Positions 58,501 to 64,000 of a DNA stretch of 64,000 nt are shown piece after piece. The DNA is taken from contig CAYUDC010000002.1 of the NCBI GenBank assembly GCA_964443415.1, positions 21,826-85,825 of the forward strand. The letters are read 5' to 3'. The notes below the pieces were generated by a model. It was not told the origin of the DNA. It did no database searches and was given only the letters and a program-made list of their open reading frames with translations. Every line of letters starts with the position of its first letter. Within the stretch, counting starts at the first letter, position 1. The stretch is from B1 sp964443415. Lineage in GTDB: Bacteria > Bacteroidota > Bacteroidia > UKL13-3. The position numbers and the translations under genes were made by a program.

Positions 58501-58881
58501 CAGATGCAAAAGATGCTGAGTCAAATGGATGCCTTAGAGAAAGAAAAGCTGGGTGGTGGAAAGGCATTGGGCGACTTGCAAAAACTCATGGAAGAGACAG
58601 AAAAGGATTTGTTTAACAAAAGGCTTACCCAAGAAACCATCATGCGCCAACAAGATATATTAACCCGTTTGTTGGAACACGAGAAAGCAGAAAAGAAACA
58701 AGAGCAGGAGCAGAAGCGCGAATCGGAGCAAGGCAAAGAAAAACCACGACCTAGTCCGCAATACTTGGAGCAGCTTAACATACGCCGCAACCGCGAGACA
58801 GAGATATTACAAAGTGTGCCTGCAGAATTACAGCCCTACTATAAACAAAAGGCTAAAGAATATTTGGAGCGGGCTGAGTAG
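55525..58881 (+). CDS. DUF4175 family membrane protein with long coiled coil
   Basis: A 1118-residue protein from a GTG start. It has two N-terminal membrane helices (AIIFIGIFVFTLLVVTALEY near 30-48 and ILFYSMLMLSLLTFIRFIFL near 60-80) and a third near 155-175. Residues about 180-510 form a beta-rich extracytoplasmic region. From about 515 to 830 the chain is Glu/Lys/Gln-rich with strong heptad character (QKQLQEKLKNLQQDFKQKN), followed by a Gln/Met/Gly-rich part and a second helical stretch to the end. This matches the DUF4175 pattern. Function unknown; the length and shape suggest a structural or scaffolding role. Its end overlaps truA by 29 bp. Confidence 0.82.
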   Translation: MEKTFNQILLDKLDAFIRKYYQNLLLKGAIIFIGIFVFTLLVVTALEYFGRYTTQIRAILFYSMLMLSLLTFIRFIFLPLLKLFRIGKVIGYEEAASIIGKHFPQVSDKLLNALQLISTNDQSNVLLLAAIEQKTEDLSPLPFQTAIDFKSNLKYARFAAVPLLIFIFILIFSPAFVSESAKRLINYDKAFKVPAPFNFIIKNDSLRTSQYQDFTLQVQVDGQKLPNDVYLVSNGQKYRLDKVSKTEFAYVFKNLQSNTTFYLEALGFEDATRTIEVFAKPVMVSYSATFNYPAYLGLKNETVQNPGDITIPAGTTISWNFTGKQTSEISLFFQKMKAVAKKQNDYNYSYQKKFFVSDAYSIVLSNDKIAKGDSLHYSILVQPDTYPSITIEQKIDSLTGKYIYLAGMGADDHGLVRLSFNYKFVKSNNKDKTSKGLQIEWIEIPKEKRVQINHIFDLYTIGFEPSDELEYYFEIWDNDGVTGSKSTRSEKLSIKAPGKQALKEQSEAESNALEKKMQDALSESKELQSELNKLQDKLKSQQPLSWEEKKKLEQLLNQQKQLQEKLKNLQQDFKQKNIKEQAFKEEQERILEKQEQLQKMYEQLMNEEMKQLMKQLENMMKMQNKEQIKKELDKMEISNKDVEKELDRMLEMYKELEVDKKLEDAMKDLKNLADEQRNLKQDVNQKDGKDQGQQQALQQKQEELKEKFENLQKDLRTLEKKNSELESPKKLADTKNLEQQIKDKMEQSSQELKKGNEKKASEKMEDAANDLDKMEQEMEEQKEKDEEDKEEIDAQALREILENLIQLSKDQEETMEELKQITGYNPKFVALAQKQKILQGNAKMIEDSLLSISKRAPEVKSFINKEITKMNAHLNRSNLAFSQRNLGEVRVQQQYAMTNMNNLAVMLSESLKEMQQKSQQKQKSKQGKGKGKPKPGGSSSKPSMSQLKKMQQEMNKQMQEGMNKNGSSKPGGGQMSSEQFARMAAQQMAIRQQMQKMLSQMDALEKEKLGGGKALGDLQKLMEETEKDLFNKRLTQETIMRQQDILTRLLEHEKAEKKQEQEQKRESEQGKEKPRPSPQYLEQLNIRRNRETEILQSVPAELQPYYKQKAKEYLERAE

Positions 58882-59608
58882 GGTAATGAATTTCGGTAAG
58901 AAATAAGCCTTTGGCTGGTACGCTCATTCCTGCTTCGGAGCGGTTTTTGCTTTTTAAGACAGCCTCAAAAGCTTCAATCGATTTTTTGCCACTGCCCACT
59001 TCCATTAAAGTACCAACTATGGCTCTCACCATGTTTCTAAGAAATCTATCTGCTTTAATTTGAAAAACCAATGTGCGTTGTTTGGTTTCAAACCATTGGG
59101 CTTCTCTAATATCGCAGTTAAAGGTCTTTACATCTGTATGCACTTTGCTAAAGCACTCAAAATCGGTATGGTTAAGCAAGATTTGAGCAGCTTCATTCAT
59201 CAAATCAATGTTTAACGGCTTGGTATAAAGGGTGCTAAAGTCTAGTAAAAACGGGTTTGGCTTTGCACAAATAACATATTGATAAGCTCTTTCGATGGCA
59301 TCAAACCTTGCATGAAATTGGTCGTGGGTGGGAAGGATAGCATAAATTGCAATTTCTTGCGGTAAAAGGGCATTGAGCTGAAAGCAAAGTTTAATAGGGT
59401 CAAAGTCTAGGTTAGAATCGAAATGTGCGAAATAATTTCTTGCATGCACACCCGTATCGGTTCTGCCGCACCCCACAATATCCACTGGGTGTTTTAATAA
59501 TATTTGAAGCTTTAATTGTAATTCTTCTTGAACACTCGGAGCATTGGGTTGAATCTGCCAACCATGAAATGGCTTTCCGTTATAGGCAAGATGAAGTATA
59601 TAACGCAT
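58853..59608 (-). CDS. truA: tRNA pseudouridine(38-40) synthase TruA
   Basis: A 251-residue TruA with catalytic Asp51 in GCGRTDTGVHARNYFAHFD and the conserved FHARFDAIERAYQYVI and DRFLRNMVRAIVGTL segments. It makes pseudouridine at positions 38-40 of many tRNAs. It overlaps rnc by one base, so the two are coupled, and the order acpP-fabF-rnc-truA is all on the reverse strand. Its 3' end runs 29 bp into the convergent DUF4175 gene, with no obvious terminator there. Confidence 0.94.
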   Translation of the reverse strand: MRYILHLAYNGKPFHGWQIQPNAPSVQEELQLKLQILLKHPVDIVGCGRTDTGVHARNYFAHFDSNLDFDPIKLCFQLNALLPQEIAIYAILPTHDQFHARFDAIERAYQYVICAKPNPFLLDFSTLYTKPLNIDLMNEAAQILLNHTDFECFSKVHTDVKTFNCDIREAQWFETKQRTLVFQIKADRFLRNMVRAIVGTLMEVGSGKKSIEAFEAVLKSKNRSEAGMSVPAKGLFLTEIHYPTQPAPNIL

Positions 59609-60354
59609 TATTCTGTGCTTAAACCAAGTAATTCGAAGGTTCTTTGGGCGGCAATTTGTTCGGCCTTTTTCTTAGATAAATGTTCGGCCATTCCTTTTGG
59701 TTCAGAGTTTATCTTTACCACTACTTTGTAAATTTTACTTTTACCATCCGGAAAATCGCTGGCTTCGAGCTCTATTGGCAGGTTATTTTTTTGACAATAT
59801 TCGAGCAATCTACCTTTGAAATTTGTTTCTGTTACCTCTAATTTATCTACATCAATATGAAATCGAAGGAGGTTGTCGATGATAAATTTTTTACAAACTT
59901 CGAAGCCAGCATCCAAAAAAATAGCACCTATAAAGGCTTCTAAGGCATTACCAAAAATGCTATTTCTTAAACTAATATTTTGCAGCGCTTTTTTGTCGTA
60001 TTCTACAATCTGATTTAGATTTAGTTTAATCGCTAGGCTATTAAGACTTTCTCTACTCACTATTTTAGACCTTAGTTGAGTAAGAAAACCTTCATCTTTA
60101 AAGGGATATTTTTTAAAAAGGTATTCGGCTACAATAGAATTAAGCATGGCATCGCCAAGAAATTCTAATCGCTCGTTGCTATCTTTTGAGCCGCTACTAG
60201 AGCGAATGGTTTTGGAGACAGAGTGATGTCTTAGCGCTTGTTCGTAGGCATTCATCCTTCTAGGTGAAAACCCAGTAATTGCTTTGATTTTAGAGGCCAA
60301 TATCCTTTGTTCGGCCGTTTTTGGCCTAAGCACTGATAAAAAATGACCCAACAC
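59608..60354 (-). CDS. rnc: Ribonuclease III
   Basis: A 248-residue RNase III, started at a GTG (60354) because no ATG is in place. The catalytic signature NERLEFLGDAMLNSIVAEYL is near residue 60, and the second acidic site is in GNALEAFIGAIFLDAG. The double-stranded RNA-binding domain occupies the C-terminal 70 residues (NFKGRLLEYCQKNNLPIELE to KKKAEQIAAQRTFELL). It cleaves rRNA precursors and duplex RNA. It is 2 bp after fabF and overlaps truA by one base. Confidence 0.94.
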   Translation of the reverse strand: MLGHFLSVLRPKTAEQRILASKIKAITGFSPRRMNAYEQALRHHSVSKTIRSSSGSKDSNERLEFLGDAMLNSIVAEYLFKKYPFKDEGFLTQLRSKIVSRESLNSLAIKLNLNQIVEYDKKALQNISLRNSIFGNALEAFIGAIFLDAGFEVCKKFIIDNLLRFHIDVDKLEVTETNFKGRLLEYCQKNNLPIELEASDFPDGKSKIYKVVVKINSEPKGMAEHLSKKKAEQIAAQRTFELLGLSTE

Positions 60355-60356
60355 TG

Positions 60357-61607
60357 TTAAGCAGAATATTTTTTCATGATTACCGAAGCGTTGTGACCTC
60401 CGAAGCCAAAAGTATTACTTAAGGCTGCTTTTACTTCTCTGTGCTGAGCCTTGTTAAATGTAAGGTTTAGTTTTGGATCAAAAGCAGGGTCGTCGGTAAA
60501 GTGATTGATGGTTGGAGGGATGATTCCTTTATGAATGGCCAAAATACAAGCAATGGCCTCTATAGCACCTGCACCACCTAATAAATGCCCTGTCATAGAT
60601 TTAGTAGAGCTAATATTAAGTTTGTAGGCATGCTCGCCAAAAATATTCATAATGGCTTTTACCTCTTGAGGGTCTCCGAGTGGAGTTGAAGTTCCATGAA
60701 CATTGATATAATCAATTTCTTCAGGATTCATACCTGCATCTTCCAACGCAAATTTCATTACATTGGTAGCTCCTAAACCATCAGGATGGGGTGCCGTCAT
60801 ATGATAGGCGTCTGCAGATAATCCGCAGCCGGCCACCTCGGCATAAATTTTTGCACCTCTTGCAAGGGCATGTTCTAATTCTTCTAAAACTAAAGCGCCA
60901 CCACCTTCACCTAAAACAAAACCATCTCTGTCTAAGTCAAACGGACGAGAGGCTGTTGCTGGGCTGTCGTTGCGCTCGCTGAGGGCTTTCATGGCGTTAA
61001 ATCCGCCAATGGCTGCTTCGTTTACACCAGCCTCAGAACCGCCAGTAATAATGATATCGGCTTTTCCAAGTCTAATATAATTAAAGGCATCTGCGATGGC
61101 GTTTGTAGAGGAGGCACAAGCAGAAACTGTGACGAAATTTGGGCCACGGTAGCCATGTCTAATGGAGATTAATCCAGAAGAAATGTCTCCAATCATCATT
61201 GGGATGAAGAAAGGACTAAAACGGGGTGTGCCATCGCCTTTAGCGTAGGCAGAAACCTCACTTAAAAAAGTGTTTAATCCTCCAATTCCAGTTCCCCAAA
61301 TGACGCCTACTCTGTCTTTATTGATAGCATCTCCAAGGTTAGCATCTTTGATGGCCTCATCAGTTGTTACAATAGCGAACTGAGTGAAGCGATCCATTCT
61401 GCGCGCCTCTTTTTTGTCAATAAAGTCATTGGGATCAAAGTTTTTAACCTCACAAGAGAACTTTGTCTTGAACTTGGTTGTATCAAATTGGGTAGTGAGA
61501 GCAGCCCCACTAACCCCATTTGATAAACCTTCCCAATAGGCCTCGAGGGTGTTTCCAATTGGTGTGATGGCACCTAAGCCTGTTACCACAACTCTGCGAG
61601 TCTGCAT
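60357..61607 (-). CDS. fabF: Beta-ketoacyl-ACP synthase II
   Basis: About 416 residues from the ATG at 61607 (MQTRRVVVTGLGAITPIG); a TTG at 61613 is also in frame but unnecessary. The catalytic triad is Cys in TVSACASSTNAIAD (about residue 164), His in NVHGTSTPLGD (about 303) and His in SMTGHLLGGAG (about 340). It extends acyl-ACP by two carbons using malonyl-ACP. It follows acpP after 28 bp, the standard Bacteroidota order. Confidence 0.96.
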   Translation of the reverse strand: MQTRRVVVTGLGAITPIGNTLEAYWEGLSNGVSGAALTTQFDTTKFKTKFSCEVKNFDPNDFIDKKEARRMDRFTQFAIVTTDEAIKDANLGDAINKDRVGVIWGTGIGGLNTFLSEVSAYAKGDGTPRFSPFFIPMMIGDISSGLISIRHGYRGPNFVTVSACASSTNAIADAFNYIRLGKADIIITGGSEAGVNEAAIGGFNAMKALSERNDSPATASRPFDLDRDGFVLGEGGGALVLEELEHALARGAKIYAEVAGCGLSADAYHMTAPHPDGLGATNVMKFALEDAGMNPEEIDYINVHGTSTPLGDPQEVKAIMNIFGEHAYKLNISSTKSMTGHLLGGAGAIEAIACILAIHKGIIPPTINHFTDDPAFDPKLNLTFNKAQHREVKAALSNTFGFGGHNASVIMKKYSA

Positions 61608-61635
61608 GAGCAAATCGTTAAAATTTGTTGCTTAA

Positions 61636-61875
61636 TTAAGCTTTTACGTTTTGTTCAATGTAGGCAATCGCTTGTCCAACGGTACCGATTTTCTCGGCTT
61701 GGTCGTCTGGAATGGCGATGTTGAATTCCTTTTCGAACTCCATGATTAACTCAACTGTGTCTAGGGAATCCGCGCCCAAGTCGTTTGTGAAGCTTGCGTC
61801 GTCGTTGATTTCACTTTCCTCAACTCCCAACTTGTCCATGATAATAGACTTAACTCTTCCTTTGATATCTGACAT
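61636..61875 (-). CDS. acpP: Acyl carrier protein
   Basis: A 79-residue ACP with Ser37 in GADSLDTVELIMEFEKEF, the site of the phosphopantetheine arm. It is a four-helix bundle, acidic throughout. It carries fatty-acid intermediates for fabF next door. A promoter-like TTTATTTGC lies about 26 bp upstream (reverse strand, near 61900); with one mismatch from the -7 consensus it is not listed separately. Confidence 0.97.
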   Translation of the reverse strand: MSDIKGRVKSIIMDKLGVEESEINDDASFTNDLGADSLDTVELIMEFEKEFNIAIPDDQAEKIGTVGQAIAYIEQNVKA

Positions 61876-62031
61876 TTTTGTAAGATTTAATAGATTGCAA
61901 ATAAACTACTTTTTGTAAATAAAATGCAAGTTTTGAAAATCTTGTAATTTTCTAAACCTATTCCTTTGGTTTTCTTGTTAAATTATTTCTCGGATGGCAG
62001 ATTATTTTTTAAATATCCTTATTTTGTGGGC

Positions 62032-62448
62032 TTGAAAAAATTTCAGTTAGAGGTTGAAGAAAGTGATGATTTTCTACTGTTTGGCTTGGTTTCCGACTTT
62101 AAGCCCAGCAAGATTTCACACTTTTTGGGTAGTATTTCCCTGAATTTTGAACGTATTCAGGATTTAATGCTCCCAGATTTTAACCCCAAAGCCGAAATAA
62201 GTTTTTCTAGATTTGTTTGCCTCGACGAAGAAAATCACCTAGATTATTCACTCATAACCAATCGCGAGTTTGGTTATTGGTTGTTCAAGGAACTTAAACA
62301 ATTTAATTATTTGCTCATCGTGCGCGGAGGATTAGAGTTTTTTGATGAAGCAGATTTTATAAAAGAATGCAGGCAGGTAAAAGGATTGCAGTTTATTGCC
62401 AGCATCGAAAACGAAAAATTGAAACAAAAATTAAGCGGGATAGTATAA
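62032..62448 (+). CDS. IPExxxVDY-family protein
   Basis: The frame is open from 61966 (TTG), and the best start by homology is the TTG at 62032, giving LKKFQLEVEESDDFLLFGLV at the N terminus and about 139 residues. The family's name motif appears as LDEENHLDY (I-P-E-x-x-x-V-D-Y in relatives), so three of the five motif positions are altered conservatively or changed. The IVRGGLEFFDEADFI and LQFIASIENEKLKQKL stretches support the call. Function unknown. It is divergent from acpP and four bases upstream of pyk, a conserved neighbourhood in this phylum from memory. Confidence 0.75.
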   Translation: MKKFQLEVEESDDFLLFGLVSDFKPSKISHFLGSISLNFERIQDLMLPDFNPKAEISFSRFVCLDEENHLDYSLITNREFGYWLFKELKQFNYLLIVRGGLEFFDEADFIKECRQVKGLQFIASIENEKLKQKLSGIV

Positions 62449-62452
62449 ATTT

Positions 62453-63895
62453 ATGAGAGAACAAAATTTTAATCGCACCAAAATCATTGCCACCATTGGT
62501 CCGGCAACTTCTAGTTACGAAAACCTAAAAGCCATTGTGAAGGAAGGTGTAGATGTATGTCGTCTTAACTTCTCACATGGTTCTTACGACGACCATCAAG
62601 TGGTGATTGATAATATTAAAGCATTAAATGCCGAATTGGGTACTCATGTGTGTATGCTGTTAGACCTTCAAGGGCCTAAATTGCGTGTGGGTGAAATGGA
62701 GAATGGAAAGATTCTGCTTGTAGAAGGAAGCATTGTTGAGGTTACTACCGATAAGTGCATTGGTACTTCAGAAAGAATTTATGTAAACTTTACGAGCCTC
62801 CCAAAAGACGTAAATAAAGGGGAGCGTATTCTATTAGATGATGGAAAACTAGAGTTACGCGTAGTTGAAACCAATCGTAAAAATCTAATTAAAGCCGAGG
62901 TGGTGGTTGGCGGTTACCTTACCAATAAAAAGGGTTTTAACTTGCCTAATACCAAATTATCTATTCCTTCTATGACCCAAAAAGATTTGGATGATTTAAA
63001 ATTTGGACTAGAGCAAAAAGTAGAATGGGTAGCCTTGAGTTTTGTGAGAAATGCAGACGATGTTATTTTTATTAAGAACATTATCGAACTCAACGAATGG
63101 AAACCAAGGGTAGTGGCAAAAATAGAAAAGCCTGAAGCCATTGCTAATATCGACCAGATTATACAAGTAGCCGACGGGGTGATGGTGGCACGTGGCGATT
63201 TAGGGGTAGAAATGCCTATGGAGCAAGTGCCAGTTTTGCAGAAAACCATCGTTAAAAAATGTGTGGAAGCTTCTAAGCCCGTTATCATTGCTACGCAAAT
63301 GATGGAAAGCATGATTCAAAGCCCTGTACCAACCCGTGCCGAGGTAAATGACGTGGCCAATGCTGTAATGGATGGTGCCGACGCCGTGATGCTTAGCGCA
63401 GAAACCTCTGTTGGTGCTTATCCGGTGCAATGCGTGAGAGCCATGCAAAAAACCATTGCTCAGGTTGAACAAAAAACCAATGCACCTTATTTTAAAGGGA
63501 AGAGACCTGATGAAAACTCAGCAACCTTTTTATCAGACGAAATATTATTTACTGCGGTAAGAATCTCTGACCACTTGCAAGCAGCCGCTGTGGTGGGTAT
63601 GACTTTCTCTGGATACTCCGCTTACCGTTTGGCCGCCTATCGCCCTAAAGCTCCAATTTTTATTTTTACCACCAATCCACGTTTGTTAAATACTTTGAGC
63701 TTGGTTTGGGGGGTTAGAGGTTTTCTTTACAGAGGCTTCGAAAGTACAGACCAATCTATTCAAGAGGTGAATGATACCCTACAAAAGCTGGGTTATGTAA
63801 AACCAGGCGATTTAGTTATCAATACAGCAAGTATGCCTATTACAGATCGGTCGAGAACCAATGCTGTTAAAATTTCTGAAATTAAACAACCTTAA
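62453..63895 (+). CDS. pyk: Pyruvate kinase
   Basis: A 480-residue pyruvate kinase: NRTKIIATIGPATSSYENLK at the N terminus, CRLNFSHGSYDDH with substrate-binding Arg/Asn, LLDLQGPKLRVGEM, the active-site VVAKIEKPEAI near residue 222 and DGVMVARGDLGVEMP, then IATQMMESMI and ADAVMLSAETSVGAYP. The C-terminal allosteric domain is present. It makes pyruvate and ATP from phosphoenolpyruvate and ADP. It follows the IPExxxVDY gene by four bases. Confidence 0.96.
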   Translation: MREQNFNRTKIIATIGPATSSYENLKAIVKEGVDVCRLNFSHGSYDDHQVVIDNIKALNAELGTHVCMLLDLQGPKLRVGEMENGKILLVEGSIVEVTTDKCIGTSERIYVNFTSLPKDVNKGERILLDDGKLELRVVETNRKNLIKAEVVVGGYLTNKKGFNLPNTKLSIPSMTQKDLDDLKFGLEQKVEWVALSFVRNADDVIFIKNIIELNEWKPRVVAKIEKPEAIANIDQIIQVADGVMVARGDLGVEMPMEQVPVLQKTIVKKCVEASKPVIIATQMMESMIQSPVPTRAEVNDVANAVMDGADAVMLSAETSVGAYPVQCVRAMQKTIAQVEQKTNAPYFKGKRPDENSATFLSDEILFTAVRISDHLQAAAVVGMTFSGYSAYRLAAYRPKAPIFIFTTNPRLLNTLSLVWGVRGFLYRGFESTDQSIQEVNDTLQKLGYVKPGDLVINTASMPITDRSRTNAVKISEIKQP

Positions 63896-63939
63896 TAAAA
63901 GGCTGTTTATTTAGGTAGCTTACCTAATTAAACAAAACC

Positions 63940-64000
63940 ATGAGCGAAGTAGAATTAATAGAAAACAAAGTTGCCGCAAGTGGCTTAATTACCTTAAACC
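63940..64000 (+). CDS. N-terminal fragment of a DUF2480 protein
   Basis: An ATG at 63940 opens a frame that runs to the right edge, giving about 20 residues (MSEVELIENKVAASGLITLN). The NKVAASGLITLN segment matches the start of DUF2480 proteins, which typically read NRVAxSGLITIDLEDFY. Function unknown. It is 44 bp past pyk; the gap contains a weak 7-bp inverted repeat (TTAGGTA/TACCTAA). Confidence 0.6.
   Translation, partial: MSEVELIENKVAASGLITLN

Noticed and set aside
57315..58524. Reverse-strand open frames within the DUF4175 coiled coil
   Set aside because: They are Ser/Leu/Cys-rich reflections of the Glu/Lys/Gln codons of the forward gene and have no homology or initiation context.
1..64000. 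Insertion sequences, prophage or integrated elements
   Set aside because: No transposase, integrase or phage gene, no terminal inverted repeats and no att-like duplication next to the single tRNA gene were seen.

Overview
The window is a stretch of Bacteroidota chromosome: AT-rich, densely packed and free of visible mobile DNA. The assignment rests on several independent signs: type IX secretion sorting domains (a type A-like tail in the gene at 6152-6952 and a gliding-motility-associated C-terminal domain at the end of the 1631-residue protein at 44183-49078), many lipoproteins and beta-barrel proteins, families largely confined to this phylum (DUF3127, DUF4421, DUF4175, DUF5723, DUF2480, IPExxxVDY), the acpP-fabF-rnc order, and promoters with the phylum's -7 element TAnnTTTG. 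A run of exactly 100 N inside infB (8759-8858) shows this is a draft scaffold. I cannot place the organism below phylum with confidence.

Layout. 1-6155: 5' end of a probable M1 peptidase gene, then a forward series: TPR protein, phosphosulfolactate synthase-like protein, YqeY-like protein, LOG protein and a fused malic enzyme/phosphotransacetylase. 6152-11271 (reverse): a CxxCH-containing secreted protein and the rimP-nusA-infB operon. 11354-19524: envelope proteins (coiled-coil protein, a tandem DUF4421 pair), prolyl oligopeptidase, superoxide dismutase, tadA and a PQQ-type sugar dehydrogenase lipoprotein. 19601-27807: aspS, DUF3127, a FemAB/GNAT-like protein, a Ppx/GppA phosphatase, three tandem FKBP isomerases (GldI-like), nrnA and ndk. 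27837-41985 (all reverse): DUF5723-OmpA protein, lipoproteins, cysS, polysaccharide deacetylase, flippase, pth, envelope proteins, rplY, prs and tRNA-Gln. 42110-51860: glycosyltransferase, methyltransferase, the giant T9SS protein, a thioredoxin-domain protein and trmN6. 51843-58881: saccharopine dehydrogenase-like protein, cdd-ade and a DUF4175 protein. 58853-64000: truA, rnc, fabF and acpP (reverse), then an IPExxxVDY protein, pyk and the start of a DUF2480 gene.

Most genes are housekeeping: translation (infB, nusA, rimP, aspS, cysS, pth, rplY, tadA, trmN6, truA, tRNA-Gln), nucleotide metabolism (prs, ndk, cdd, ade, nrnA), central carbon (maeB, pyk) and fatty acids (acpP, fabF). The remainder serve the envelope, secretion and surface polysaccharide.

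The most unusual signal is at DNA level. A 10-bp degenerate palindrome, GGKTYRAMCC (extended TYGGKTYRAMCCRA), occurs 25 times by hand count where a simple composition model predicts fewer than one. It lies in all three codon phases inside genes and is over-represented between genes. A second theme is terminator-like hairpins that touch or overlap the next gene's start codon (the 6152-6952 gene, rimP, prs) or lie inside a convergent neighbour's coding sequence (ppx).
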